From positions 124,001-188,000 of the forward strand of contig CAVSUY010000022.1 of the NCBI GenBank assembly GCA_963731035.1: a DNA stretch of 64,000 bases. Reading direction: 5' to 3'. The position numbers and the translations under genes were made by a program. Below, piece by piece: positions 35,326 to 44,072 of this stretch (within the stretch, counting starts at the first letter, position 1; every line of letters begins with the position of its first letter). Origin of the DNA: JAANXG01 sp963731035. GTDB taxonomy: Bacteria; Pseudomonadota; Gammaproteobacteria; Arenicellales; JAANXG01. Below the pieces are notes generated by a model. The model made no database searches. It was given only the letters and a program-made list of their open reading frames with translations, and was not told where the DNA came from.

Positions 35326-37221
35326 ATGACCCACACCGAAACCCACGAATTTCAAAGCGAAGTCAACCAGCTTCTGAACCTGGTGATCCACTCCTTGTAC
35401 AGTCACAAGGAGATATTTCTTCGCGAGCTGATCTCCAACGCTTCGGACGCCTGTGACCGGCTGCGGTTCCTGTCGCTGACGGACGACTCGCTGCTGGAGG
35501 GCGACGGCGAGCTGTCGATCACAGTCGACTATGACAGTAAGAAGAATACCGTCAGCGTCCGCGACAACGGCATCGGCATGACCCGGGACGAGGTTCTCGA
35601 GAACATCGGTACCATCGCCCGCTCCGGCACCAAGGAGTTCGTGCAATCCCTGACCGGGGACCAGTCCAAGGACAGCAACCTCATCGGCCAGTTCGGAGTG
35701 GGGTTCTACTCGGTGTTCATGATCGGCGACCATGTCACCCTCACGTCCCGCAAGGCGGGAGCCGGACCGGATGAGGGCGTGTGCTGGGAGTCCGACGGCA
35801 ACGGCAAATTCACCCTGGATACCGTGGACAATGCGCCGCGGGGAACGGAAATCGTCATCCAGCTCAAGAAAGACGAGAAAGAATACGCCGATGGGCACCG
35901 GCTGCGCTCGATCATCAACAAGTACTCCGATCATATTTCCCTGCCCATCCTGATGCCCGAGCTGGACGGCGACAAGAAGAAGCAGAGTTTCGAGACCGTC
36001 AACAAAGGGTCCGCCCTATGGGCGCGCAAGAAATCAGACATCACCCAGGGAGAGTACAATACCTTCTATAAGAACCTGAGCTACGATTCCGACCCGCCTC
36101 TTGCCACCATCCACAACCGGGTGGAAGGCAACCTGGAGTACATCTCCCTGCTCTTCATTCCTGCGCGGGCGCCCTTCGACCTCTGGAACCGCGAGCAGCG
36201 ACACGGCCTGAAGCTCTATGTTCGCCGCGTGTTCATCGCCGACGACGCCGAGCATCTGATGCCGAACTATCTGCGCTTCGTCCGCGGGGTGGTGGACTCG
36301 GCGGACCTGCCGTTGAACGTCTCGCGGGAGTTCCTGCAGCACAACAAGGCCATCGACAAGATCAAGGCGGCGTCGGTCAAGAAGATCCTGGGCGAGCTGA
36401 AACGGATCGCCAAGAAAGAGGCCGGCAACTACCAGAAGTTCTGGAACGAGTTCGGTCAAGTCATGAAAGAAGGCCTGGTCGAGGACCACGAGAACCAGAC
36501 CAACCTGGCGCAGCTCGCGCGCTTCGCCACCACGAAGAACGAGGATGACGAGCAGTCCGTGTCCCTCGACCAGTACGTCGAGCGTATGGGCGAGAAACAG
36601 AAGGCGATCTATTACGTCACTGCGGATTCGTACCGTGCGGCAAAGGACTCACCGCACTTGGAAATCTTTCGCAAGAACGGCATCGAGGTGCTGCTGCTCA
36701 GCGACCCGGTGGACGAGTGGATGGTGAACGGCCTCACTGAATATGAGGGCAAACCGCTCAAGTCGGTGGCCAAGGGCGACCTGGACCTGGAAGAAATCGG
36801 CGGCGAGGAATCGAAGGAAGAGGTGAAGTCCGAACAGGAGATGAAACCCCTGCTCGAGAAGTTCAGGAGCGTGCTCTCGGATCAGGTAAAGGACGTCCGC
36901 GTCAGCCGCCGGCTTACCGATTCACCCGCCTGCCTGGTGGCGGATGAGCACGAGCTGGGAGGCAACCTGGAGCGCATACTCAAAGCCATGGGTCAGGACG
37001 CACCGATGTACAAACCGATCCTGGAGCTCAATCCGGACCACGACATTATCAAGGGCCTGGATCCGGAGGCCGAGGGCTTCGATGACTGGGCGCAGGTGCT
37101 ATTCGACCAGGCGGCCTTGAGCGAAGGCGCGAAGCTCAGGGAGCCGGCGGCTTATGTGAAGCGGGTCAACGCCCTGCTGAGCGGCAAGCAGCCGGAGCGG
37201 TCGCGCATTATTACACCGTAG
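35326..37221 (+). CDS. htpG: Molecular chaperone HtpG (Hsp90)
   Basis: 631 residues. The GHKL ATPase domain has 'IFLRELISNASDACDRLRFL' (about 24-43), 'VRDNGIGMTRDEV', and 'GQFGVGFYSVFMIGD'. The middle domain has 'LPLNVSREFLQHNK' with the catalytic Arg, and the C-terminal dimerisation domain ends 'VKRVNALLSGKQPE'. This cytosolic ATP-dependent chaperone is usually heat-shock induced; I did not find a clear sigma-32 site in the 200 bp upstream. It stands alone after folD. Confidence 0.97.
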   Translation: MTHTETHEFQSEVNQLLNLVIHSLYSHKEIFLRELISNASDACDRLRFLSLTDDSLLEGDGELSITVDYDSKKNTVSVRDNGIGMTRDEVLENIGTIARSGTKEFVQSLTGDQSKDSNLIGQFGVGFYSVFMIGDHVTLTSRKAGAGPDEGVCWESDGNGKFTLDTVDNAPRGTEIVIQLKKDEKEYADGHRLRSIINKYSDHISLPILMPELDGDKKKQSFETVNKGSALWARKKSDITQGEYNTFYKNLSYDSDPPLATIHNRVEGNLEYISLLFIPARAPFDLWNREQRHGLKLYVRRVFIADDAEHLMPNYLRFVRGVVDSADLPLNVSREFLQHNKAIDKIKAASVKKILGELKRIAKKEAGNYQKFWNEFGQVMKEGLVEDHENQTNLAQLARFATTKNEDDEQSVSLDQYVERMGEKQKAIYYVTADSYRAAKDSPHLEIFRKNGIEVLLLSDPVDEWMVNGLTEYEGKPLKSVAKGDLDLEEIGGEESKEEVKSEQEMKPLLEKFRSVLSDQVKDVRVSRRLTDSPACLVADEHELGGNLERILKAMGQDAPMYKPILELNPDHDIIKGLDPEAEGFDDWAQVLFDQAALSEGAKLREPAAYVKRVNALLSGKQPERSRIITP

Positions 37222-37226
37222 AGGGC

Positions 37227-37413
37227 ATCGCGGCTGAAGCCGCTCCTACAATCCGGGGTTCGGCGACCGTGGGTATCCACGGATTGTGGGAACGGCTTTA
37301 GCCGAGATTGATCGATCATCGCTTCAGACCCATCGCGACTGAAGTCGCTCCTACTATCCGGGGTTCGGCGACCGTGGGTATACACGGATTGTAGGAGCGG
37401 CTTCAGCCGCGAT
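37227..37413. repeat. Two tandem REP-type inverted-repeat units
   Basis: Two near-identical modules (37227-37308 and 37332-37413, period about 105 bp) lie between convergent genes. Each starts with a CGGCTGAAGCCGCTCCTAC-type arm, has the conserved centre GGGGTTCGGCGACCGTGGGT, and ends with the complementary GTAGGAGCGGCTTCAGCCG-type arm. Elements of the same family lie at about 0.2, 43.2 and 58.9 kb. Confidence 0.85.
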
Positions 37414-37428
37414 TAAATACCCGGCCCT

Positions 37429-38562
37429 TCAGCGGAGGGCGCTGACCTTTCCGCGGCGGTTGCGGGCGCGGGCGTCTCCAACCCAGTCGATCTCTCCCTC
37501 GGTGTCGTCCGCGGGCTTACCGTCCTTGCCGACACAGTAACGGCCGAATACCACGTTTTCCTGCACCCGGCCGGCGGACCCGATGTGGGTGTGCTCGAAC
37601 AGGATGCTGCGGGAGATCACCGCGCCGGCCTCCACGTGGCAACCGTGGCCGATCCAGGTGGGCCCGATGATCTCGGCGCCGGCTTCGATCCGCGAGCTGC
37701 TTCCGATATAGACCGGTCCCTCGATATGCACCTGCGACCAGTCCACCCGCACGTTCAATCCGGTCCACACGCCAGGCTGAACCTGTTTGCCCGGCATGCG
37801 TATATCGCGCAACTTGCCCTGCATGAGCTGCTGGTTGGCCTCCCAGTAATCGCTCAGCTGGCCAATGTCGATCCAGTTGAAAGGCTCGTGAATGGCGTGG
37901 AACGGCAGGCCCTGTTCTACGATCCGGGGAAACAATTCGCCGCCGATGTCGTAGTCCTGGTCCGAGGGAATCAGGTTCAGAACCTCGGGCTCGAATATAT
38001 AAATACCTGTGTTGACCAGGTTGGACCTGGCCTCCTCCACCGAAGGCTTCTCCTGAAACGACTGGATGCGCCCGGTCCGGTCGCTGACCACCACGCCGTA
38101 GTTCGGCACCCTGGACCGCGGCACCTCGTGAACACAGATGCTCGCAACTGCCCGGCTCTGCCAGTGGCGGCGAACCGCCTTGGTAAGGTCGAGGTCGATA
38201 AGGGCGTCCCCGCATACGACGACGAAGGTGTCGTCGAAGAAGCCGCTGAAGTCCTGTATGCGCTTGATGCCACCTGCCGAGCCCACCGGCATGGCGACGA
38301 TCTCGCCGTCATCATTGATGTACCCTTCGAATGAATATCCGATATTCACGCCCCATCTCCTGCCGTCGCCGAAGTAGTGCTCGATCTGGTCGGGCAAGTG
38401 GCTGACGTTCACCATGATCTCGTCGACGCCGTGCCGCGCCAGCTCCTCGATCAGGTACTCCATGACGGGCTTGCCCAGGATAGGCACCATGGGCTTGGGC
38501 ATCTCGTAGGTGAGCGGCCGGACGCGGGTCCCTTTTCCCGCGGCCAGAATCATGGCTTTCAT
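37429..38562 (-). CDS. Nucleotidyltransferase, mannose-1-phosphate guanylyltransferase-like
   Basis: 377 residues. The N-terminal nucleotidyltransferase domain begins 'MKAMILAAGKGTRVRPLTYE' with the signature 'GxGTRxRPLT' and 'PKPMVPILGKPVMEYLIEEL' (about 1-235). A C-terminal left-handed beta-helix with hexapeptide-type repeats follows ('IEGPVYIGSSSRIEAGAEII', 'GPTWIGHGCHVEAGAVISRS'). It makes an NDP-sugar from a sugar 1-phosphate, probably GDP-mannose or a related donor. A phosphomannomutase/phosphoglucomutase gene at 54.5 kb could supply its substrate. It is divergent from the FAD-linked oxidase. ATG selected at the glycine-rich motif. Confidence 0.82.
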   Translation of the reverse strand: MKAMILAAGKGTRVRPLTYEMPKPMVPILGKPVMEYLIEELARHGVDEIMVNVSHLPDQIEHYFGDGRRWGVNIGYSFEGYINDDGEIVAMPVGSAGGIKRIQDFSGFFDDTFVVVCGDALIDLDLTKAVRRHWQSRAVASICVHEVPRSRVPNYGVVVSDRTGRIQSFQEKPSVEEARSNLVNTGIYIFEPEVLNLIPSDQDYDIGGELFPRIVEQGLPFHAIHEPFNWIDIGQLSDYWEANQQLMQGKLRDIRMPGKQVQPGVWTGLNVRVDWSQVHIEGPVYIGSSSRIEAGAEIIGPTWIGHGCHVEAGAVISRSILFEHTHIGSAGRVQENVVFGRYCVGKDGKPADDTEGEIDWVGDARARNRRGKVSALR

Positions 38563-38752
38563 GGCAATCCTCGTTGCTCGTCGATTCATCCCAAGCATAC
38601 AACAAAACGCATCGGCCGAAGGCCGCGGCTCTCCGGCACGGCCGGAGGGGGGATCCTCCGTCGGGCGGGCCGGGACCTTGATCCGGCCCGCCGGTGTGGC
38701 CGACAATGGTGCGTCTCCATCAAGCATGGCCCTCCCGATCGGCCAGTTAACC

Positions 38753-40141
38753 ATGTCAACCGCAACCCACGATTTCTCCATCGTCTCTTCCGAGCTCGAG
38801 GCGCTGTTTGCCAGGCGATTCTCCTCCGGCAGCTCAGTACGCGAGCAGCACGGTCACGACGAAGGGCACCTTCCCGCCCAGTTGCCGGACGGCGTCATCT
38901 TCCCGGAGACCACGGACGAAGTGGCGGCGGCCCTGCGCATCTGCCACCAGCATCGTATTCCGGTCATTCCATACGGCGTCGGCAGCTCACTGGAGGGACA
39001 GGTCATGGCGAGCCGAGGCGGCCTGTGCATCGACTTGTCGAAGATGAACCGGATTCTGGACGTCCATCCCGAGGATCTCGACGCACGCGTGGAGGCGGGT
39101 GTCACCCGCCGCCAGCTCAACCACTACCTCCGCGACATGGGGCTGTTCTTCTCGGTGGATCCGGGGGCCGACGCCACTATGGGCGGTATGGCCTCAACCC
39201 GGGCATCGGGCACCAACGCTGTGCGCTACGGCACCATCCGCGACAACATCATGGGCCTGACCGTCGTGCTGGCCGACGGACGCGTCATCAGGACCGGCAG
39301 CCGGGCCCGGAAGTCCGCGGCGGGCTACGACCTCACCTCCCTGTTCATCGGTGCCGAGGGCACCCTCGGCGTCATCACGGAATTGACCGTACGGCTATAC
39401 GGTAAGGTGGACGGAATCTCCGCGGCGGTGTGCAGCTTCGAGACGCTCGAAGGCGCAGTCAACGCCGTGATAGAGACCATCCAGATCGGTGTTCCGATTG
39501 CCCGCATCGAACTGCTCGACGACTTCCAGGTGGATGCGATAAACCGTTACTCCAAGACCGACTACCGGGTGGCCCCGACTCTGTTCATGGAGTTTCACGG
39601 CACCCCGGAAGGCGTGAAGGAGCACGCCCGCATGGTCGGGGAAATCGCCTCGGAGCACGGCGGCCGTGATTTTCAGTGGGCGGTCAACGAAGACCAGCGC
39701 CAGGCGCTGTGGCGAGCCCGTCACGATGCCGCCTACGCCTGCAAAGCGCTGCGCCCCGGCTGCGAGATGTGGCCCACCGATGTGTGCGTGCCCATCTCCC
39801 GTCTCGCCGAGTGTATTGCCGAAACACGGAAGGATATCGACGCCAGCCGCCTGACGGCGCCCATTGTGGGCCACGTCGGGGACGGCAACTTCCACGTGGT
39901 TATGGTCCTGGATACCTCGAATGAGGAAGAAATGAAGCGCGCCGACGCTTTCAACCAGCGGTTGGTGGCACGCGCCCTGAAGATGGAAGGCACCTGCACC
40001 GGAGAGCACGGAGTGGGTCTGGCGAAGCGCAGCGAGTTGCTCGACGAGCACGGAGATTCCGTCGAAGTCATGATGAGTATCAAGCAAGCCCTCGATCCGC
40101 TCGGTATCATGAACCCAGGTAAGATATTTCAGCGGGGTTGA
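38753..40141 (+). CDS. FAD-linked oxidase (D-lactate dehydrogenase/glycolate oxidase GlcD type)
   Basis: 462 residues. The FAD-binding PCMH fold is seen in 'RIPVIPYGVGSSLEGQVMAS' (about 65-85), 'DPGADATMGGMASTRASGTN' and 'GSRARKSAAGYDLTSLFIGAEG' (about 185-205). The GlcD-type C-terminal domain has 'PIVGHVGDGNFHVVMVLD' (His metal ligands), 'TGEHGVGLAKR' and 'IKQALDPLGIMNPGKIF'. It most likely oxidises D-lactate or a related 2-hydroxy acid, passing electrons to a quinone or cytochrome. No GlcE/GlcF partner is adjacent, which favours the single-subunit D-lactate dehydrogenase type. The ATG before 'STATHDFSIV' is used; one nine codons upstream is also possible. Confidence 0.85.
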   Translation: MSTATHDFSIVSSELEALFARRFSSGSSVREQHGHDEGHLPAQLPDGVIFPETTDEVAAALRICHQHRIPVIPYGVGSSLEGQVMASRGGLCIDLSKMNRILDVHPEDLDARVEAGVTRRQLNHYLRDMGLFFSVDPGADATMGGMASTRASGTNAVRYGTIRDNIMGLTVVLADGRVIRTGSRARKSAAGYDLTSLFIGAEGTLGVITELTVRLYGKVDGISAAVCSFETLEGAVNAVIETIQIGVPIARIELLDDFQVDAINRYSKTDYRVAPTLFMEFHGTPEGVKEHARMVGEIASEHGGRDFQWAVNEDQRQALWRARHDAAYACKALRPGCEMWPTDVCVPISRLAECIAETRKDIDASRLTAPIVGHVGDGNFHVVMVLDTSNEEEMKRADAFNQRLVARALKMEGTCTGEHGVGLAKRSELLDEHGDSVEVMMSIKQALDPLGIMNPGKIFQRG

Positions 40142-40274
40142 GCGTTTCGGAGACTGACAGGGCCGGTATTTTCGGTCCGCTGGCACGGCGCCGGTCATGT
40201 CCAGGGGCACGCCGGTACTTGCTGTCGCCGCCGCGTCCATTTTTGATCCCCCAGTGCGCCGCACTATCCACCAC

Positions 40275-41213
40275 ATGAGGAAAAGCGTCATCGTGCCTGC
40301 CAAACTGCTGTCTGCGGGCCTCATAGTGTTCTTTGCCGGACTGGGACTCGCCGGTGTCGCCGACGCCGACGCGGCGCTCGAACGGAGCACGTGGAGCTCT
40401 TCCTTTTCCGCGGCATCGATCCACATTCCCGATACCCGCCTCGACGGCGGCGGCCGCACGGAGCTGACGAGCTACCACCTGCATGGCGGGGCCGAGCGAC
40501 GGTTCGAGTCGTCCCTGGCTCTCGCGGTGGGAGCCAACTACGACAGTTACCATCAGAGCTTCTCGGGGGCGGAAGGGCTTGCAGCTCTGCGGCCCTGGTC
40601 TGAAATTCATCAGCTCGGATTCAATGGCCAGATGACCCGACGATCCCCCCGGGGCTGGTCTTACGGTTTTGGCCCCGTCGTCGGCTGGTCATCCGAGTCC
40701 GGCAACCTGGATTCGGCCGCCTTGAGCTACGGCGTCGGCATGGCGGTCGTCGCGGGGTTCTCACAGGAACACCGCTTCGGCATCGGTGCGCGCATCGTCC
40801 GCGGCATCGACCGTTCAATCGGGATCCATCCCATCCTTATCCTCGATTGGGGGCTCAACGAAAGCTGGATCCTGCGCAACCCGCGCGACGCGAGCTTTGC
40901 CGCTCCCGCGGGTTTGGAGCTGGTCTATCGAAAGAAAAGAGACTGGCAATTCGCTCTTACCACCATTTACCATTCGTCTGAATTTCGATTGGACGAGAGC
41001 CGGGTTGCGCCGGGCGGAATCGGCGAAAGCAGCGCCATCCTTTCGTTCATCCGCGTCACCCGGCGCTGGACTCCGAATCTGAACGCGAACGCATATCTTG
41101 GCGTCGTGCTCGATGGAGAACTGCGGGTCGAGGATGCCGCCGGCAGACGGATCGCCGCTGAAAACTCCGATCCAGCGCCGATGCTGGGTCTATCCGTCCG
41201 GGGAGCCTTTTAG
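40275..41213 (+). CDS. Predicted outer-membrane beta-barrel protein (DUF6268-like)
   Basis: 312 residues with a signal peptide ('KLLSAGLIVFFAGLGLAGVADADA'-type, cleavage about residue 32). Alternating hydrophobic/polar strands follow ('LALAVGANYDSYHQSF', 'GWSYGFGPVVGWSSES', 'NANAYLGVVLDGELRV'), ending in Phe ('SVRGAF'), which is the typical C-terminal residue of Bam-inserted barrels. It resembles the DUF6268 outer-membrane family. Function unknown; no transport or enzyme motif is visible. It follows the FAD-linked oxidase by 133 bp. Confidence 0.65.
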   Translation: MRKSVIVPAKLLSAGLIVFFAGLGLAGVADADAALERSTWSSSFSAASIHIPDTRLDGGGRTELTSYHLHGGAERRFESSLALAVGANYDSYHQSFSGAEGLAALRPWSEIHQLGFNGQMTRRSPRGWSYGFGPVVGWSSESGNLDSAALSYGVGMAVVAGFSQEHRFGIGARIVRGIDRSIGIHPILILDWGLNESWILRNPRDASFAAPAGLELVYRKKRDWQFALTTIYHSSEFRLDESRVAPGGIGESSAILSFIRVTRRWTPNLNANAYLGVVLDGELRVEDAAGRRIAAENSDPAPMLGLSVRGAF

Positions 41214-41495
41214 AAAAGCTCCGCCTCCGCGGATCAAGCCGCAATTATCGCGCCGGCGCACTGGTAGACAGGGCAGCAGCGGCAATCTATTCTGTCCCCC
41301 GCACATGTAAAGCCTCGATGTCACTGCCAAAGCCGTCCTCGGAGCTTGTCCCGAATGCGGGGAGTGAAGATCTCCCTCTGGGTACCGTAACCCGTCTTGA
41401 TCCAGGGCGCGACGGAATGCCAGAGAATACGCATGGTGCGTTGTTATCGCTGTGTTGCGGTCTCGATGCGTGGATTCCAAGACGCTGGCCTGGTT

Positions 41496-42047
41496 TTACA
41501 AGACGCCCAACTCGAAGCGTGCTCCGCGACTGCGCACAACCAATGTCTCTCGTCCCCGTTTCTGCGTGATCTCCCCCTGTCCCACCAGTTCGTAATAGAC
41601 ACTGCGCGCGATCAGGGCCTCGATGCCGTGGCGTACCACCAGCACCGGCAGGGGCGCCTGGGGTGTACCGTGCATCAGGATGGGATGCTCGTCGTCGGCC
41701 ACGATCAGATCACCCACATTCGTCTCGAAGACGATTTCCGGCTCCGGCCCACCGCGCACCTCCATACGCACCGCCAGCAGAGGCGCCACCTCCACCTCGA
41801 CCTTGACCTTCTCGACCGGGGTCACGAGGAAGTAGTCCGCCCCTTCCCGGCGCAGCACCCGGGAGAACAGGCGGACCAGCCGTTGACGCCTGATGGGCGA
41901 GCCCTGGTACCACCAGGTCCCATCCCGCGTAACGCGCATCCCGATGTCCTTGGTTTCTTCCGGATGCCACAGGTGCACAGGCGGCAGCTTATCGTCGGGC
42001 TCGGCGGCGGCGAGTTGGCGGAACAACGAGTCTGGGGAATCATTCAT
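41496..42047 (-). CDS. DUF1285 family protein
   Basis: 183 residues with the DUF1285 pattern: 'LPPVHLWHPEETKDIGMRV', 'RDGTWWYQGSPIRRQRLVRLFSRVL', 'YFLVTPVEKVKVEVEVAPL'. It is a small soluble two-domain protein; structures of the family exist but no reaction is known. The first nine codons of the longer frame lack similarity, so the internal ATG ('MNDSPDSLFRQL') is used. It is divergent from the DoxX gene. The 280 bp between it and the barrel gene hold nothing I recognise. Confidence 0.8.
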   Translation of the reverse strand: MNDSPDSLFRQLAAAEPDDKLPPVHLWHPEETKDIGMRVTRDGTWWYQGSPIRRQRLVRLFSRVLRREGADYFLVTPVEKVKVEVEVAPLLAVRMEVRGGPEPEIVFETNVGDLIVADDEHPILMHGTPQAPLPVLVVRHGIEALIARSVYYELVGQGEITQKRGRETLVVRSRGARFELGVL

Positions 42048-42221
42048 GGTGTTGCCGGGGTGACGCGCCGGCAATTGTAAATGAACCGGCGGAGCTGACG
42101 AGCGTCCAATACTGAAGCGGAGCGCTTTCGCGGCCGGCGGGAGGGTTTGCCCTCGGCCCGCAGGCGACGCATGATACGCCCCACGACAACAAATCCACTA
42201 ATCGATACACGGGAGAGCACA

Positions 42222-42590
42222 ATGGCACGTATTGCGAGCCCACTCGGACGAATTTTCATTGCCTTACTGTTCGTCGTCTTTGGCATCCAGAAGATAACAG
42301 GATATTCCGGCACCGAAGCTTACATGGTGTCCCACGGCCTGCCGGGGACACTTCTGCCCCTGGTCATTCTGCTCGAGGTGGGCGGCGGCGTCGCCATCAT
42401 ACTGGGCTGGTTCACCCGGACCGTGGCCCTCATCTTCGCGTTGTTCTGCATTGCCACGGCCGTGATCTTTCATGGCAACCTCAACGACCAGATGCAAATG
42501 ACCTTTTTTCTGAAGGACGTCGCCCTGGCCGGCGGCTTCCTTTTTCTGGTGGCCAACGGGCCCGGCCCGCTGTCGATCGACAAGAACTGA
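42222..42590 (+). CDS. DoxX family membrane protein
   Basis: 122 residues with four membrane helices: 'IFIALLFVVFGIQKITGY', 'TLLPLVILLEVGGGVAIILG', 'VALIFALFCIATAVIFHGN' and 'DVALAGGFLFLVANG'. 'GRIFIALLFVVFGIQKI' and 'HGNLNDQMQMTFFLKDVALAGG' are the two hallmark DoxX segments. Family members are linked to redox and oxidative stress, but without an established reaction. GGGAGAG lies before the ATG and an intrinsic terminator follows directly. Confidence 0.85.
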   Translation: MARIASPLGRIFIALLFVVFGIQKITGYSGTEAYMVSHGLPGTLLPLVILLEVGGGVAIILGWFTRTVALIFALFCIATAVIFHGNLNDQMQMTFFLKDVALAGGFLFLVANGPGPLSIDKN

Positions 42591-42613
42591 GCGCCACGGC
42601 AGCCCCGACGTAG

Positions 42614-42638
42614 AAAGGCCCGGACATTCCGGGCCTTT
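42614..42638 (+). terminator. Rho-independent terminator after doxX gene
   Basis: AAAGGCCCGG (42614-42623), a 5-nt loop, CCGGGCCTTT (42629-42638) and further Ts. Perfect stem followed by a T-run. It separates doxX from the convergent rpmBG operon and may serve both, since the opposite strand also has an A/T-rich flank. Confidence 0.85.
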
Positions 42639-42670
42639 TTATGTCGGGTCGAAGCTGCGTTTCCGAGCGG

Positions 42671-42829
42671 CTACTTGTTGATCCTGGCTTCCTTGTAGAT
42701 CACGTGCTTGCGTGCCACCGGGTCGTACTTCTTCATCTCCAACTTGTCCGGCGTAGTGCGCTTGTTCTTGGTGGTGGTGTAAAAGTGGCCGGTGCCGGCG
42801 GAAGATACCAGTTTAATCTTGTCTCGCAT
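42671..42829 (-). CDS. rpmG: Large ribosomal subunit protein L33 (zinc-independent form)
   Basis: 52 residues: 'MRDKIKLVSSAGTGHFYTTT' then 'KNKRTTPDKLEMKKYDPVA'. It has no Cys, so it is the C-minus form that does not bind zinc. It lies 11 bp after rpmB on the same strand, as in E. coli. Confidence 0.96.
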   Translation of the reverse strand: MRDKIKLVSSAGTGHFYTTTKNKRTTPDKLEMKKYDPVARKHVIYKEARINK

Positions 42830-42840
42830 GATTGCCTCCT

Positions 42841-43077
42841 CTATACCTTCAGGCCGCGCGCGCGAAGGTCCTTCAGTACCTCGTCGATGCCGTTCTTGTC
42901 GATGATCCGAAGACCCTTGTTCGACACGCGCAAGCGGACCCAGCGCTTCTCGCTCTCCACCCAGAACCGGCGATAATGCAGGTTGGGAATGAAGCTGCGG
43001 CGGGTCTTGTTGTGGGCGTGGGACACGTTGTTCCCGCGCGTCGTGCGTTTTCCGGTGACTTGACAGACTCTGGGCAT
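42841..43077 (-). CDS. rpmB: Large ribosomal subunit protein L28
   Basis: 78 residues: 'MPRVCQVTGKRTTRGNNVSH' then 'AHNKTRRSFIPNLHYRRFWV', typical of L28. Only one Cys is present, so no zinc knuckle. First gene of rpmB-rpmG. The ATG is chosen from the family N-terminus; the longer frame runs into the promoter region. Confidence 0.97.
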   Translation of the reverse strand: MPRVCQVTGKRTTRGNNVSHAHNKTRRSFIPNLHYRRFWVESEKRWVRLRVSNKGLRIIDKNGIDEVLKDLRARGLKV

Positions 43078-43130
43078 GGCTGATGTTCCGAACTTGGGCA
43101 GACTTGGCTCCCGCACCCGCGGGAGGCGGG

Positions 43131-43139
43131 TTTATACCA
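43131..43139 (-). promoter_or_regulatory. Extended -10 promoter of rpmB-rpmG
   Basis: The minus strand reads TTGGTATAAA followed by CCCGCC, the same extended -10 plus GC discriminator as before tRNA-Leu at 9.67 kb. The -35 is poorly defined. The start lies about 45 nt before rpmB. Confidence 0.4.
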
Positions 43140-43199
43140 AAATCCGGAGGGCAACGCCAGTTTTCGGGCGCGCCGCCCCGGCTCATCTGGGCGCGGGGC

Positions 43200-43290
43200 G
43201 GAATCGCGGCGGAAGCCGCTCCCGCAGCCAAGACCGCGCACCGCGTTAATCCCGGGATTGTAGGAGCGGCATCAGCTGCCACTACACTCC
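43200..43290. repeat. Degenerate REP-type pair between rpmB and radC
   Basis: GGCGGAAGCCGCTCCCGCAG and, facing it, GTAGGAGCGGCATCAGCTGC. These are diverged arms of the family seen at 37.2 and 58.9 kb. Confidence 0.6.
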
Positions 43291-43301
43291 CCTCCCCCGG
43301 A

Positions 43302-43976
43302 TCAAAGCAGACCCCGTTCAGCGAAGCTCACCGCCTCGCCGTCCCCTACCACAAGGTGATCCAGGAGCCGGATATCCACCATGGCGAGCGCCTCCTGCAA
43401 CCGCCGGGTCAAGGCGTTGTCCGCGGCACTCGGCTCGGCCACTCCCGAGGGGTGGTTGTGGGCCACAATCACCGCGGCCGCGTTGTGCCCAAGGGCGTTG
43501 CGCACGACCTCGCGGGGATGCACCGAAGCCCCGTCTATGGTCCCTCGAAACAGCTCCTCGAAGCGTATGACGCGGTGTTTGGTATCGAGGTACAGGCAGC
43601 AGAACACCTCAAAGGGCCGGTCCTGGAGCTTGCTGCGCAGAAAGGTCCGGGTGAGATCCGGCGAGGTCAGCGCCTCGCCCCGCTGCAGCCGCTGTGCCAA
43701 GCAGCGCTGCCCGAGCTCAATCGCCGCCTGCAGCGCGACATACTTGGAGACACCCACCCCCGAATGGGTGCAGAACTCGGCTTTGGAAGTTCCGGCCAGT
43801 TGCCTCAACCCGCCGAATCGGCCCAGCAGTTCCCGGGCGATGTCGACGGCGGTGGCGCTGCGGGTGCCGGTGCGCAGGAAAATCGCCAGCAACTCCGCGT
43901 CCGATAGGGCGCCAGACCCCAGATTGAGAAGTTTCTCGCGCGGCCGTTCTTCGTCCGGCCAGTCCTTGATCGCCAT
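43302..43976 (-). CDS. radC: RadC family JAB1/MPN-domain protein
   Basis: 224 residues, the usual length. The N-terminal helix-hairpin-helix region ('RPREKLLNLGSGALSDAELL') is followed by an MPN/JAMM metalloprotease-like domain with 'IVAHNHPSGVAEPSAADNAL' (His-x-His...Ser...Asp zinc site, about 170-190). Despite the old name, a repair role is doubtful and the biochemical activity is unknown. Divergent from coaBC; upstream of rpmB-rpmG as in other Gammaproteobacteria. Confidence 0.95.
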   Translation of the reverse strand: MAIKDWPDEERPREKLLNLGSGALSDAELLAIFLRTGTRSATAVDIARELLGRFGGLRQLAGTSKAEFCTHSGVGVSKYVALQAAIELGQRCLAQRLQRGEALTSPDLTRTFLRSKLQDRPFEVFCCLYLDTKHRVIRFEELFRGTIDGASVHPREVVRNALGHNAAAVIVAHNHPSGVAEPSAADNALTRRLQEALAMVDIRLLDHLVVGDGEAVSFAERGLL

Positions 43977-44072
43977 GGCGAACCCTCCTTAGTTGGCTGT
44001 CGAATTCCGTCGTTCCAGCGCGGCGTCGAGCGGGGAAAGAGCGCCAGGCGCCGTGCTAAACTGTCGCACATT

